Part shown: piece after piece, positions 39,261 to 51,266 of the stretch
Layout: every line of letters begins with the position of its first letter
Position numbering within the stretch: the first letter of the stretch is position 1
Source: Anabaena sp. UHCC 0187
GTDB lineage: Bacteria > Cyanobacteriota > Cyanobacteriia > Cyanobacteriales > Nostocaceae
Length of the DNA stretch: 64,000 nucleotides
NCBI RefSeq assembly: GCF_009712035.1
Contig: NZ_VILB01000011.1
Location: forward strand, 191,146 to 255,145
Direction of reading: 5' to 3'
Position numbers and translations under genes: made by a program
Notes under the pieces: model-generated
Database searches by the model: none
Told to the model about the DNA's origin: nothing
Seen by the model: the letters and a program-made list of their open reading frames with translations, nothing else

Positions 39261-39375
39261 GATTAAATATTAAGATATATGTTTTTTTATCCGTAGATTT
39301 TACTAATAACTTGCTAAGATTGATATTTTCGATATAATCCGTTGATATCACTAAAGTCTTAGTATAAAATTTTTT

Positions 39376-42300
39376 ATGAAGCCTGCAATATCTCTAATTA
39401 TCACAGTTTATAATCGAGAAAAATATCTTGGTGCTGCGATTGAAAGTGTATTAGCTCAGACGAGAAGTGATTTTGAGCTATTAATTTGGGATGATGGATC
39501 AACAGATACTTCATTAACAATAGCTCGTAAATACGAAAAATGCGATCGCCGGATAAAAGTCATAAGTTCCGAAAATTTAGGACAGTCTCAAGCATTACAA
39601 AGAGGATTTTCGCAAATGTCTGCTCCCTATGTGGGATGGTTGGATAGTGATGATTTATTAGCACCAACCGCACTAGCAGAAACTGCTCAGGTTTTGGATC
39701 AAAAACCCGATATTGGTTGGGTTTATACAGACTATTTAGATATTGATGAAAAGGATGCAATTCTGAGTTATGGCTATCGTTGTCTTGTTCCCTATAGTCG
39801 AGAAGAATTATTAAATAAATTCATGACATTTCACTTTCGGCTAATTCGTCGAGAAATATTGGAATTAGTGGGGGGAATTAATGAAAAGTCAGAAGTATCA
39901 GATTATGATTTATGTATCAAACTATCAGAAGTTAGTCAAGTAGAACATATATTCAAACCTCTTTACTATTATCGCACCCATCCAGATAGTCTATCTTGGC
40001 AACGTCCACATATACAAATTAAAGATTCTTATAAAGCCATAGTTGCAGCCCAAAAACGTCGTCAACTAGCAAATAAATCTTGGAATAAATCTTGGACAAA
40101 TTGGGTAGCATCTAGTATATTTCCTTTCTGTTTAGGATTATTTTTTCATCCTGCTCAAGCCCAAATTACACCAGCTAATGATGGAACAGGAACTATTATT
40201 AATAATCAAGGCAATAATATTAATATTACTGGTGGTAGCGTTAGCAGTGATAATGCCAATTTATTTCATAGTTTCTCACAATTTGGGTTAGATGCTAATC
40301 AAACTGCTAATTTTTTAGCTCAACCATCTATTCAAAATATTTTAGGTAGAGTAACAGGTGGTAATGCTTCTGTTGTTAATGGCTTAATTCAAGTTACTGG
40401 TAGTAATGCTAATTTATATCTAATTAACCCAGCAGGAATTATATTTGGAGCTAATTCTAGTTTAAATGTTCCGGCATCTTTTACCGCAACTACAGCCAAT
40501 GGTATTCAATTTGGTAATCAATGGTTTAACACCATTGGTGCTAATAATTATAGTAATTTAGTTGGTAATCCCACAGGATTTGGTTTTATAACTAATCAAC
40601 CAGGAAGTATTTTTAATGCGGGAAATTTGGCAGTTAAAACAGGGCAAAGTTTCACATTATTGGGAGGTTCAGTTATCAATACAGGGACGCTCACTGCTCC
40701 CAGTGGTAACATCAAAATTATGGCAGTTTCCGGAAATAAACTTGTCAGAATTACCCCAGACAATAGTCTCTTGAGTGTAGATTTACCCATAGAAACCCAA
40801 AATGAAATTAATCCCCAACCATTCACACCTCTTTCTTTACCACAACTTCTCACAGGGGGAAATCTTCCCAGTGCAACGGGATTTACTGTGGAAAATGGTG
40901 AAATTAAGCTGACGAGTACAAATACAGTTATTCCTAGTAATCCTGGTACGACTATTATTAGTGGACAGGTATCGGTTGCTAACTCTGAGAATACTAATAA
41001 TACTACACCTCAAATCCAAATTTTAGGCGATCGCATAGCCCTATTTAATGCCAATATTAATGCTAATGGTGTCAACGGTGGTACAATCCTCATTGGTGGA
41101 GATTATCAAGGTAAAGGTACAATTCCCAGAGCTATTAATACCTACACAAATCAGAATTCTGTGATTAGTGCCAATGGTACAAATGGTAATGGTGGTAAAG
41201 TCATTGTTTGGGCAGATGACACTAACCGTTTCTTTGGTAAAATTACAGCCACAGGTATTAATGGTGGATTTGTTGAAACTTCTGGTAAAAACTTTTTAGA
41301 TGTTAATGGTGCTATTGTTAATGCCGAAAATTGGTTATTAGATCCTACAAATGTAGAAATTGTCAGTGGTGGTACAGGAAGTTTAACAGGTGGTCTTTTT
41401 GATCCTGGTGGTAATACTAACATTGATCCTGCTACCATTGTTTCTGCTTTATCTACAGGTACAAACGTAACTATTACCACAGCTAGTGGGACAGGTGGTA
41501 ATGGTGATATTACCTTAAGTAATAGTATTACTCAATCAGTCTTAGGTAGTGGATCTCTAACTTTAACAGGTAGGAGATTTAACCGTAATTCCTATGGTTC
41601 ACCTACTATTACCATAAATGGTGCATTAACATTTAATATTAATCAAATTAACCCAGAAATAATAGCTCCTAGCAGTTCTATTCAAAATGCTATAGATGCC
41701 ATTGGTAATGTAGGAGGAGGGACAACAATCAACCTCGGTGCAGGTACTTATCAAAGTTTACCAGGAACACCAATTTATATTACTAATAATATCACAATTA
41801 ACGGTGCTGATCCTATCAATACCTTTCTTGATGGCAATAATCAAAACTGTGTATTTACAATTTCCAATAATGAGATAACCCTCAATCTGAATAATCTTAG
41901 TGTAATCAATGGTAAATCATTAGGTTTATTCGGTGGTGGTATTGATAATCAAAAGTCTGGAACTACGATTAACATTGATAATGTTAATTTTAAAGCTAAT
42001 TCTTCCGTTTATGGAGGTGCTATATATAATCCCTCTGGTGGTATTTTAAACATTAGTAATAGTACCTTTAGTGGTAATTCGGCTACAGGCAACGGTGGTG
42101 CTATTTATAACTATTTTGGTACAACAAACATTAGTAATAGTACCTTTAGTGGTAATTCGGCTACAGACAACGGTGGTGCTATTTATAACTATTTTGGTAC
42201 AATAAATATTAATAATGCTACTTTAAGTGGTAATTCTGCAAGTATCACGGGTGGAGGTATTTACAACCCCTATGGATCTATAACACTTCAGAATACAATT

Positions 42301-44268
42301 GTCGCAGGTAATACAGGTTCAACAAATCCTGATATATCTGGAAGTCTGGATACAACCAGTAGTTACAACCTTATTGGTAATGATACTGGGATGACAGGTA
42401 TTACCAATGGTAGCAATGGCAATCAAGTTGGTACTGCTGCTGCACCAATTGATCCTAAACTAGCAGTATTAGGCGATTATGGTGGTAAAACTCCAACTAT
42501 GGCCTTATTACCAGATAGTCCTGCTATTAATGCTGGTCTTTTAGATTTTGATTTTCCCACAGATCAACGTGGTATTTCTCGACCTCAAGGCACATCATCG
42601 GACATTGGTGCATTTGAAGTAGTTGGTTATACTATTATGCCTGTTGGGGGTTCGGGACAAAGTACAACGGTAAATACTGCTTTTGCTACAAATTTACAGG
42701 CACAGGTAACAGAAAATGGTTTTAGTAAAACAATTCCTGGTGTAACATTAACATTTAATGCTCCTATTAGTGGTGCAAGTGCAAGTTTCACTGGTAGCAG
42801 TACCTTAACTACTAATAGTAGTGGTATTGTCTCTATTCCCGTTCAAGCAAATACCATTGCCGGCACTTATAATATTACTGCTAATAGTGGGATTTTAACA
42901 CCTGCTCAATTTAGTTTAACGAATAATCCCGATGTTCCTACTAATAATCCCGATGTTCCTGAGCAGCCACCAGAAATTAAATCTGATCAGCCACCTATAA
43001 TAATTAACCCTCCACTAAAAGTTAACATCAATCCTGTGGTAGAAATTGATCAAAAATTTACTAATGAGTTTAAACAATATTTATCAATTACAGATAATAC
43101 TGAAATTGTATCTGTAAATGAAGCGCAGGGAATACTGACAAAAGTTAGTGATGCTACTGGCATAAAACCGGGATTAATATATGTGAATTTTGTACCGACA
43201 AATATTGCAAACGCAGATTCACAAATTATTAAGTCTGATAGTGATAACTTAGAATTATTAATTGTCACTGGTAAGGGTGAACCAATTCGGAAAATCATTA
43301 ATGTTACTCGTTCTCAAGTCATAGAAGTGGCTAAAAACTTGAAAATGGCAGTTACAGATACGACACTGCGGACTAACTATAAAAAGCCAGCCAAACAAAT
43401 GTATGATTGGCTAATTAAACCGATAGAGTCAGAACTGCAAAAACAAAAAATAGATAATTTAGTATTTATCATGGATGGGGGATTGCGATCGCTCCCCATC
43501 GCTACCCTGTATGATGGTGAAAAATATCTGATAGAAAATTATAGCGTGGGTTTGATGCCGAGTCTCAGCCTCAGTGATACTAAATATGTTGATATTAAAA
43601 AAGCTGAGGTTTTGGGTATGGGTGCATCTAAATTTACCAACCAAAATCCCTTACCAGCAGTACCAACAGAATTATCAGCTATTACTGCCCAGTTATGGAC
43701 AGGAAAATCTTTTTTAAATGAAGGTTTTACCCTCAAAAATCTGCAAAACCAGAGACAACAAATACCCTACGGGATTATTCACTTAGCTACTCATGGTGAA
43801 TTTAAAAGCGGTGTCCCTGGTAACTCCTATATTCAATTGTGGGATTCTCAGTTAAAAATGGATCAGTTGCGGCAATTGGGTTGGAATAATCCTCCCGTGG
43901 AGTTAGTCGTATTAAGTGCTTGTCGTACCGCTGTCGGAGACGCACAAGCTGAATTGGGTTTTGCTGGCTTTGCCGTCCAGGCTGGGGCTAAATCTGCATT
44001 AGCCAGTTTATGGTATGTTTCTGATGAAGGGACTTTAGGATTAATGAGTGAGTTCTACAAGCAGTTAAAAACATCTCCCATTAAAGCCGAAGCATTAAGA
44101 CAAGCGCAAATAGCTATGTTAAAAGGAGAAGTCCGAATCCAAGATGGTAAATTACTGATGTCTCGTGGTAACGTAATTCTACCACCCATACTGAGGAAAA
44201 TTGGTCGTAAAGATCTACAACATCCTTATTTTTGGTCTGCTTTTACAATGATTGGTAATCCTTGGTAA
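39376..44268 (+). CDS. GT2 glycosyltransferase fused to TPS/filamentous hemagglutinin passenger and CHAT protease
   Basis: 1630 residues in one uninterrupted frame. Residues 1-235 are a GT2 glycosyltransferase (PAISLIITVYNREKYLGAAI, IWDDGSTDTS, VGWLDSDDLL). Residues 243-262 are a hydrophobic segment ending HPAQA, a textbook signal-peptidase site (cut predicted at 262/263) but in mid-protein. Residues 263 to about 520 are a two-partner-secretion/FHA domain (NLYLINPAGIIFGANSSLNV). Around 720-1070 lies a parallel beta-helix with ITGGGIYN-type repeats, then an Ig-like unit near 1090-1180 and a proline-rich linker. The C-terminus is a CHAT domain with catalytic His1473 (HLATHGEF) and Cys1516 (VVLSACRTAVGD). 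No in-frame ATG, GTG or TTG lies in the codons just before the signal-like segment. No TpsB partner gene is in the window. Confidence 0.85.
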   Translation: MKPAISLIITVYNREKYLGAAIESVLAQTRSDFELLIWDDGSTDTSLTIARKYEKCDRRIKVISSENLGQSQALQRGFSQMSAPYVGWLDSDDLLAPTALAETAQVLDQKPDIGWVYTDYLDIDEKDAILSYGYRCLVPYSREELLNKFMTFHFRLIRREILELVGGINEKSEVSDYDLCIKLSEVSQVEHIFKPLYYYRTHPDSLSWQRPHIQIKDSYKAIVAAQKRRQLANKSWNKSWTNWVASSIFPFCLGLFFHPAQAQITPANDGTGTIINNQGNNINITGGSVSSDNANLFHSFSQFGLDANQTANFLAQPSIQNILGRVTGGNASVVNGLIQVTGSNANLYLINPAGIIFGANSSLNVPASFTATTANGIQFGNQWFNTIGANNYSNLVGNPTGFGFITNQPGSIFNAGNLAVKTGQSFTLLGGSVINTGTLTAPSGNIKIMAVSGNKLVRITPDNSLLSVDLPIETQNEINPQPFTPLSLPQLLTGGNLPSATGFTVENGEIKLTSTNTVIPSNPGTTIISGQVSVANSENTNNTTPQIQILGDRIALFNANINANGVNGGTILIGGDYQGKGTIPRAINTYTNQNSVISANGTNGNGGKVIVWADDTNRFFGKITATGINGGFVETSGKNFLDVNGAIVNAENWLLDPTNVEIVSGGTGSLTGGLFDPGGNTNIDPATIVSALSTGTNVTITTASGTGGNGDITLSNSITQSVLGSGSLTLTGRRFNRNSYGSPTITINGALTFNINQINPEIIAPSSSIQNAIDAIGNVGGGTTINLGAGTYQSLPGTPIYITNNITINGADPINTFLDGNNQNCVFTISNNEITLNLNNLSVINGKSLGLFGGGIDNQKSGTTINIDNVNFKANSSVYGGAIYNPSGGILNISNSTFSGNSATGNGGAIYNYFGTTNISNSTFSGNSATDNGGAIYNYFGTININNATLSGNSASITGGGIYNPYGSITLQNTIVAGNTGSTNPDISGSLDTTSSYNLIGNDTGMTGITNGSNGNQVGTAAAPIDPKLAVLGDYGGKTPTMALLPDSPAINAGLLDFDFPTDQRGISRPQGTSSDIGAFEVVGYTIMPVGGSGQSTTVNTAFATNLQAQVTENGFSKTIPGVTLTFNAPISGASASFTGSSTLTTNSSGIVSIPVQANTIAGTYNITANSGILTPAQFSLTNNPDVPTNNPDVPEQPPEIKSDQPPIIINPPLKVNINPVVEIDQKFTNEFKQYLSITDNTEIVSVNEAQGILTKVSDATGIKPGLIYVNFVPTNIANADSQIIKSDSDNLELLIVTGKGEPIRKIINVTRSQVIEVAKNLKMAVTDTTLRTNYKKPAKQMYDWLIKPIESELQKQKIDNLVFIMDGGLRSLPIATLYDGEKYLIENYSVGLMPSLSLSDTKYVDIKKAEVLGMGASKFTNQNPLPAVPTELSAITAQLWTGKSFLNEGFTLKNLQNQRQQIPYGIIHLATHGEFKSGVPGNSYIQLWDSQLKMDQLRQLGWNNPPVELVVLSACRTAVGDAQAELGFAGFAVQAGAKSALASLWYVSDEGTLGLMSEFYKQLKTSPIKAEALRQAQIAMLKGEVRIQDGKLLMSRGNVILPPILRKIGRKDLQHPYFWSAFTMIGNPW
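42049..42204 (+). repeat. 78-base tandem duplication inside the beta-helix region
   Basis: Two adjacent 78-base units (42049-42126 and 42127-42204) are almost identical, with only two or so differences. Each encodes one 26-residue beta-helix rung pair (NISNSTFSGNSAT...NGGAIYNYFG). The near-identity points to recent duplication and a variable repeat number. Confidence 0.85.
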
Positions 44269-44365
44269 AGTTGATGATCAAATATGCTTGTAAGTAGGGG
44301 TTTAACTGTGTAACCGCAATTTCTCATCAGATAAGATAAGTTTTATAGAGTAGAAAAATCAAAAA

Positions 44366-44734
44366 ATGTCTAACAACCGTTCTGGAATCTTTATTGGCGG
44401 TTTGATGCTGGGGGCAGCTATCGGCACTTTAGCCGGTTTACTAGTTGCTCCCCGCACAGGACGCGATACCCGTAAAATTATTAAAAAATCTGCCAATGCT
44501 ATCCCCGAATTAGCAGAAGATATCTCTACTAGCGTGCAAATTCAGGCAGAACGTCTTTCTACTAGCACCCTGCAAAACTGGGATGAAACGGTAGACAGAC
44601 TGCGGGAAGCGATCGCTGTTGGCATAGATGCTGCCCAGCGTGAAAGCCAAAGCTTAAACAAAGAAAATACTGTTGATATCAGCAGCACCGCAGATAATTC
44701 TGATCCTCTGACTCAAAAACTAGAACGTTTATAA
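44366..44734 (+). CDS. YtxH domain protein
   Basis: 122 residues. A single membrane segment (about residues 7-27, IFIGGLMLGAAIGTLAGLLV) is followed by APRTGRDTR, the typical YtxH/gas-vesicle-protein-like motif, and then an amphipathic, charged helical tail. It is probably an inner- or thylakoid-membrane-anchored small protein. It lies 11 bases before the DUF948-type gene; the pair recurs in cyanobacteria as an operon of unknown role. Confidence 0.82.
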   Translation: MSNNRSGIFIGGLMLGAAIGTLAGLLVAPRTGRDTRKIIKKSANAIPELAEDISTSVQIQAERLSTSTLQNWDETVDRLREAIAVGIDAAQRESQSLNKENTVDISSTADNSDPLTQKLERL

Positions 44735-44745
44735 ATGACATAACT

Positions 44746-45177
44746 GTGATTGATCCTTTATTTTGGCTGGGACTCTCCATCCTCTTAGTTGCTGCCAGCC
44801 TAACGTCGGTGTTGGTCGCAGCCATACCCGCTTTGCAGGAATTAGCCCGTGCGGCTCGCAGTGCCGAAAAATTCTTTGATATCCTTTCACAGGAGTTGCC
44901 ACCTACACTCAATGCTATCCGCAATACCAGCTTAGAAATAACAAATTTAACCGATGATGTTACTGAAGGGGTCAAAAGTGCCGGTCAAGTTGTTAAACAA
45001 TTTGATCAGAGTCTAGATAGTGCCAAAAAACAAGCAGAAAATATTCAAATCAGCACCGGCAGCGTATTAGTTGGTTTTAAAGCCGCTTGGACAAGCTTTA
45101 CGCGTAAAAAACCTGCCCAGATAAATGCTGAACGGTTAGCAAGCAATAAAAAACCATCAAAAAGATTTGAAGGGTGA
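44746..45177 (+). CDS. DUF948-like membrane protein
   Basis: 143 residues starting at GTG. One N-terminal membrane segment (PLFWLGLSILLVAASLTSVL) is followed by a long amphipathic helix with spaced Asn/Thr/Leu and the pattern LTDDVTEGVKSAGQVVKQFD, typical of DUF948 (chemotaxis-receptor-like coiled coil), and a basic tail. It is likely co-transcribed with the YtxH gene. Function unknown. Confidence 0.8.
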   Translation: MIDPLFWLGLSILLVAASLTSVLVAAIPALQELARAARSAEKFFDILSQELPPTLNAIRNTSLEITNLTDDVTEGVKSAGQVVKQFDQSLDSAKKQAENIQISTGSVLVGFKAAWTSFTRKKPAQINAERLASNKKPSKRFEG

Positions 45178-45178
45178 A

Positions 45179-45215
45179 TTGACAATCCCCGTCTGTTCAG
45201 GACTGGGATTGTCAA
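45179..45215. terminator. Bidirectional hairpin between DUF948 gene and metK
   Basis: Perfect 11-base arms TTGACAATCCC (45179-45189) and GGGATTGTCAA (45205-45215) in the 54-base gap between convergent genes. It lacks a long T run, but position and stem strength suggest it ends transcription from both sides. Confidence 0.6.
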
Positions 45216-45231
45216 CAAACTAACTAACTGA

Positions 45232-46494
45232 TTAAGCTATTGTCGCTGATTGAGATGTATTTACAGATTGCTTTAATACATCAACTTTATCAATGCGTTC
45301 CCAAGGTAAATCCAAATCCGTTCTTCCCAAATGACCATAAGCTGCAACGTCCTGATAAAAACGTCCGCCTCTTTCACTTGGTAAGTTACGTAAATTGAAA
45401 ACATGGATAATTCCCGCTGGACGGAGTTCAAAGTTGTCTTTGACTAAATTCAACAGAATTTCATCATCTACCTTACCTGTACCGAAAGTATCAACAAAGA
45501 TACTCACAGGCCGCGCTACACCAATGGCATAACTTAGCTGGACTTCACATTTTTCTGCTAACCCAGCCGCAACAATATTTTTAGCCGCATAGCGAGCAGC
45601 ATAAGCCGCAGAACGGTCTACTTTTGTGGGATCTTTCCCAGAGAAAGCACCGCCACCATGGCGAGAATAACCACCGTAGGTATCAACAATTATTTTCCGT
45701 CCTGTTAAGCCGGAGTCACCTTGGGGTCCACCAATAACAAATTTACCAGTGGGGTTAACTAAAAACTTTGTTTCCTCACTTGGTTTGATACTAATGTCAC
45801 CAAATACAGGTTCTACTACTTCTGTCCACAGGTCAGCTTTAATCTTAGCCTGTACCCCAGCATCATCGGTAATATCGCCAATGGTAGCTGTATGTTGGGT
45901 GGAAATTAAGATAGTGTCAATACCTACAGGTTTGCCATCTTCATAAACGATGGTAACTTGAGTTTTCCCATCAGGACGTAAGTAAGGGAGAATACCAGCT
46001 TTGCGAACTCCTGCCAATCTCCGGGCAATGCGGTGCGCTAAACTGATGGGTAAAGGCATCAATTCTGGGGTTTCGTTACAAGCAAAACCAAACATGATCC
46101 CTTGATCACCAGCACCGATTTTATCGAATAGTTCTTCACTATCCTCAGTCCGGGTTTCTTTGGCAGTATTTACACCTTGAGCAATATCGGCTGATTGTTC
46201 ATCCAAGGCAATGAGAACACTGGCACTATCCGCAGAAAAACCATTACCAGCGTCAGTATAGCCAATTTCCGCAATTTTTTTACGGGCAAGATTGACATAA
46301 TTGACGTGAGCTTTGGTGGTAATTTCCCCAGTAATTAACACTAAACCAGTATTAACTACTACTTCTGCTGCCACCCGACTATTAGGATCTTCTGTGAGTA
46401 GGGCATCAATAATCGTATCGGAAATTTGATCGCAGATTTTATCTGGATGACCTTCTGTAACTGACTCGGAAGTAAATAAATAGCGTCGAGACAA
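45232..46494 (-). CDS. metK: S-adenosylmethionine synthetase MetK
   Basis: 420-residue methionine adenosyltransferase that makes SAM from ATP and methionine. Motifs: [20 protein letters not shown] (ATP and metal binding), [18 protein letters not shown] (signature 1), [20 protein letters not shown] (signature 2). The start is TTG, set by a strong AGGAGG eight bases upstream and by alignment of [18 protein letters not shown] with family N-termini; no better codon exists. Convergent with the DUF948 gene. Standard length. Confidence 0.97.
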   Translation of the reverse strand: MSRRYLFTSESVTEGHPDKICDQISDTIIDALLTEDPNSRVAAEVVVNTGLVLITGEITTKAHVNYVNLARKKIAEIGYTDAGNGFSADSASVLIALDEQSADIAQGVNTAKETRTEDSEELFDKIGAGDQGIMFGFACNETPELMPLPISLAHRIARRLAGVRKAGILPYLRPDGKTQVTIVYEDGKPVGIDTILISTQHTATIGDITDDAGVQAKIKADLWTEVVEPVFGDISIKPSEETKFLVNPTGKFVIGGPQGDSGLTGRKIIVDTYGGYSRHGGGAFSGKDPTKVDRSAAYAARYAAKNIVAAGLAEKCEVQLSYAIGVARPVSIFVDTFGTGKVDDEILLNLVKDNFELRPAGIIHVFNLRNLPSERGGRFYQDVAAYGHLGRTDLDLPWERIDKVDVLKQSVNTSQSATIA

Positions 46495-46502
46495 AGGAAT
46501 TT

Positions 46503-46508
46503 CCTCCT
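46503..46508 (-). promoter_or_regulatory. Ribosome-binding site that fixes the TTG start of metK
   Basis: AGGAGG on the minus strand, eight bases before the TTG at 46494. It is the strongest Shine-Dalgarno near this gene and supports the non-ATG start. Confidence 0.75.
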
Positions 46509-46642
46509 GGAAGAATGTTTTTACTTAATTTATGAAATCATAACAATATTTACAGTTTTGGCAATAAGTATCTTTTATCCCAGTATCTAAAGGCTTAAAT
46601 GTATAGCAGGAGGCAGGAGTCAGGAAGAAGGAAGAAGTCAAT

Positions 46643-46676
46643 AAAAAAAGAGGGAACACATTTAACTGTTTCCCCC
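46643..46676 (-). terminator. Rho-independent terminator of prk
   Basis: On the minus strand GGGGGAAACA pairs imperfectly with TGTGTTCCCTC (46676 down to 46650), followed by a run of seven T (46649-46643). It begins about 26 bases past the prk stop codon. Confidence 0.75.
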
Positions 46677-46702
46677 TAATCTTTGACACAAATACTGCTG
46701 TT

Positions 46703-47704
46703 TTAGACTTGAACCGCTAGTTGTGCTTCTTTAGTTGTCAATCGTTCGTAAGCAGCACGCATTTTCAAACCTGTCAATACTTGGAATAAACCAGTACCAT
46801 TGTTAGAACCTGGGTATTCACGGTGTTGTAGTAACAAGTGAGTCATCTCACCTTGATATTTGGTGGATGTTTTGCTCAAATGAGTTTCGATGTAAATTAC
46901 TTCATCGAGGTTATCAAATTGACCATCAACTTCTAAAACAGAGACGTAACGACCATAGTAAACATCAGAACCATAGTAAAGCTGCATACCGGGATAAGAA
47001 CAGGTCAGTTTGCGTCCGCAAGGAGTCCACTGAATTGATGAACCTTCGTCAAATAGGTAGCTTGGCTCAAAGCCTTCCTTACCTTCCCGTTGTAACATCC
47101 GTACCCGTAAAACTTTACGTTCTGTATCGTTTTTAATTAAGTTTGTGGGTAATACTTGCAGAACCACATCAGCAAATTCTCTTTGTGGTTCGATGAATTT
47201 TTCAAAATCGGGTTTACGAGAATTGATTTGTGCGAGAACATCTTCATAGCGGTGGCCTCTTTCAGCCATATCCCGTTGAATTTTCCACGCAATTTTGACT
47301 TCATCACTGATATCAAAGTAAACGCTGAAATCTAAGAGCGCTCGTACTCGTTCATCGTATAAAGGATGCAGACCTTCTACTACAATAATATGATTTGGCT
47401 CAATCCATTCTGGAGGATCAATCATGCCGGTTTCGTGGTTATAAATCGGCTTACTCACTCCATGACCTTCTTTAAGAGCTTTGATTTGCTCATACATCAG
47501 GTCAAAATTGTTTGCTCTAGGATCAAGTGCTGTTATTCCTGTTTGTTTACGCTGTATGCGATCTAGGCAATGATAGTCATCTAAACAGATAACTGTCATA
47601 AATTCTTCACCAAATAGATCAATCAACCGACGCAAAAACGTAGATTTACCGCACCCAGAGTCTCCAGCTACTCCAATTAGTACCACGCGTTCCGGCTTAG
47701 TCAT
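46703..47704 (-). CDS. prk: Phosphoribulokinase
   Basis: 333-residue Calvin-cycle enzyme that phosphorylates ribulose-5-phosphate to ribulose-1,5-bisphosphate. Walker A GDSGCGKS (14-21) and the catalytic-acid region ICLDDYHCLDR are present. Cys18 and Cys40 correspond to the redox pair that forms a disulfide in the dark, allowing CP12/GAPDH complex formation. The C-terminal half has GKEGFEPSYLFDEGSSIQWT. AGAGGA lies before the ATG. It is followed by a clear terminator and is monocistronic. Confidence 0.97.
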   Translation of the reverse strand: MTKPERVVLIGVAGDSGCGKSTFLRRLIDLFGEEFMTVICLDDYHCLDRIQRKQTGITALDPRANNFDLMYEQIKALKEGHGVSKPIYNHETGMIDPPEWIEPNHIIVVEGLHPLYDERVRALLDFSVYFDISDEVKIAWKIQRDMAERGHRYEDVLAQINSRKPDFEKFIEPQREFADVVLQVLPTNLIKNDTERKVLRVRMLQREGKEGFEPSYLFDEGSSIQWTPCGRKLTCSYPGMQLYYGSDVYYGRYVSVLEVDGQFDNLDEVIYIETHLSKTSTKYQGEMTHLLLQHREYPGSNNGTGLFQVLTGLKMRAAYERLTTKEAQLAVQV

Positions 47705-49870
<2,166 letters not shown>

Positions 49871-49958
49871 TTTGGTCATTGGTCATTGGAAAATTAAAAG
49901 AAGATAATTAGTAGGTAGGGCTTAGGCTCTGCCTACAATTGTTTTATGTAAATTTAAT

Positions 49959-51263
49959 GTGGGTGCGAAATCTGTGGCTGTCAAATTAGGAATACTTGGA
50001 TTAGGGACGGTAGGAACGGGGACAGTACAACTGTTACAGGATAAGGTAGGCCGTCATCCACTGTTACAGGAAGTTGAAATCTATCGGGTGGGTGTGCGAT
50101 CGCTCACTAAACCCCGTGCTGTAGAATTATCATCAGAGGTGATAACTACGGATTTAGAAGCTATTGTTAATGATCCAGCGGTAGATATAGTTGTAGAGTT
50201 GATGGGGGGATTAGAACCCGCCCGCACACTCATGCTGACAGCTATTAAAAATGGTAAGCACGTAGTTACTGCTAATAAAGCTGTAATTTCTCGGTTTGGT
50301 GCAGAAATATTCACCGCTGCTAATCAAGCAGGTGTCTATGTGATGCTAGAAGCCGCTGTTGGTGGGGGTATCCCTGTGATTCAACCCCTCAAGCAGTCTT
50401 TAAGCGTTAACCGCATTAGTGCTATCATGGGTATTGTCAATGGCACAACTAACTACATCCTCACCAGGATGCAAACAGAAGGTAGTGACTTTAATGATGT
50501 TTTAGCAGATGCTCAAAAATTGGGTTATGCTGAGGCTGACCCCACAGCAGATGTTGATGGTTTAGATGCCGGAGATAAGATTGCTATTTTGGCATCTTTA
50601 GGATTTGATGGGCGAATTAACCGGGAAGATGTCTATTGTGAAGGAATTCGCCAAGTTACAAAAACAGATATTGCCTATGCTGCTAAATTAGGATTTGTCA
50701 TTAAATTACTAGGCATTGCTCAACATTTAGATATAGATAACTCCCAACTTTCCGTGAGAGTTCATCCTACATTAGTCCCGCAAACCCATCCTTTAGCCAG
50801 TATCAACGGTGTTTACAATGCCATTCTGGTGGAAGGAGAACCCATAGGCCAGGTGATGCTATTCGGTCCAGGGGCTGGGGCTGGAGCTACGGCTAGTGCT
50901 GTATCATCGGATATCTTAAATCTTGTCGCCACTTTAAAAACTAATACAGCTAAACCAAATCCTCTCCTGGCTTGTAGACATCAACATTACTCGCAAATTA
51001 CGCCGATTTCTGAGTTAGTGACGCGGTTTTATACTCGTTTTCTCAGTAAAGATCAAGCAGGAGTCATTGGTAAATTGGGGACTTGCTTTGGCAATTATGG
51101 CGTAAATTTAGAGTCAGTGGTACAAACTGGCTTTCAGGGAGAACTGGCAGAAATTGTAGTTGTTACCCACGATGTCCGGGAAGGTGATTTTAGACAAGCT
51201 TTGACAGAAATTCAAGCTATGGAATCCATAGACAGTATTCCTAGCGTATTACGAGTTCTCTAA
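49959..51263 (+). CDS. hom: Homoserine dehydrogenase
   Basis: 434 residues starting at GTG. It reduces aspartate semialdehyde to homoserine for threonine and methionine synthesis. The NAD(P)-binding motif is GLGTVGTGTVQLLQ. VVTANKAVISRFG and MGIVNGTTNYILTRM are catalytic-domain signatures, and YAEADPTADVDGLDAGDKIA contains the conserved acidic and Lys residues. A C-terminal ACT domain (about 355-430) gives threonine feedback control. It lies downstream of petH on the same strand but with an 88-base gap. Confidence 0.96.
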   Translation: MGAKSVAVKLGILGLGTVGTGTVQLLQDKVGRHPLLQEVEIYRVGVRSLTKPRAVELSSEVITTDLEAIVNDPAVDIVVELMGGLEPARTLMLTAIKNGKHVVTANKAVISRFGAEIFTAANQAGVYVMLEAAVGGGIPVIQPLKQSLSVNRISAIMGIVNGTTNYILTRMQTEGSDFNDVLADAQKLGYAEADPTADVDGLDAGDKIAILASLGFDGRINREDVYCEGIRQVTKTDIAYAAKLGFVIKLLGIAQHLDIDNSQLSVRVHPTLVPQTHPLASINGVYNAILVEGEPIGQVMLFGPGAGAGATASAVSSDILNLVATLKTNTAKPNPLLACRHQHYSQITPISELVTRFYTRFLSKDQAGVIGKLGTCFGNYGVNLESVVQTGFQGELAEIVVVTHDVREGDFRQALTEIQAMESIDSIPSVLRVL

Positions 51264-51266
51264 AAA

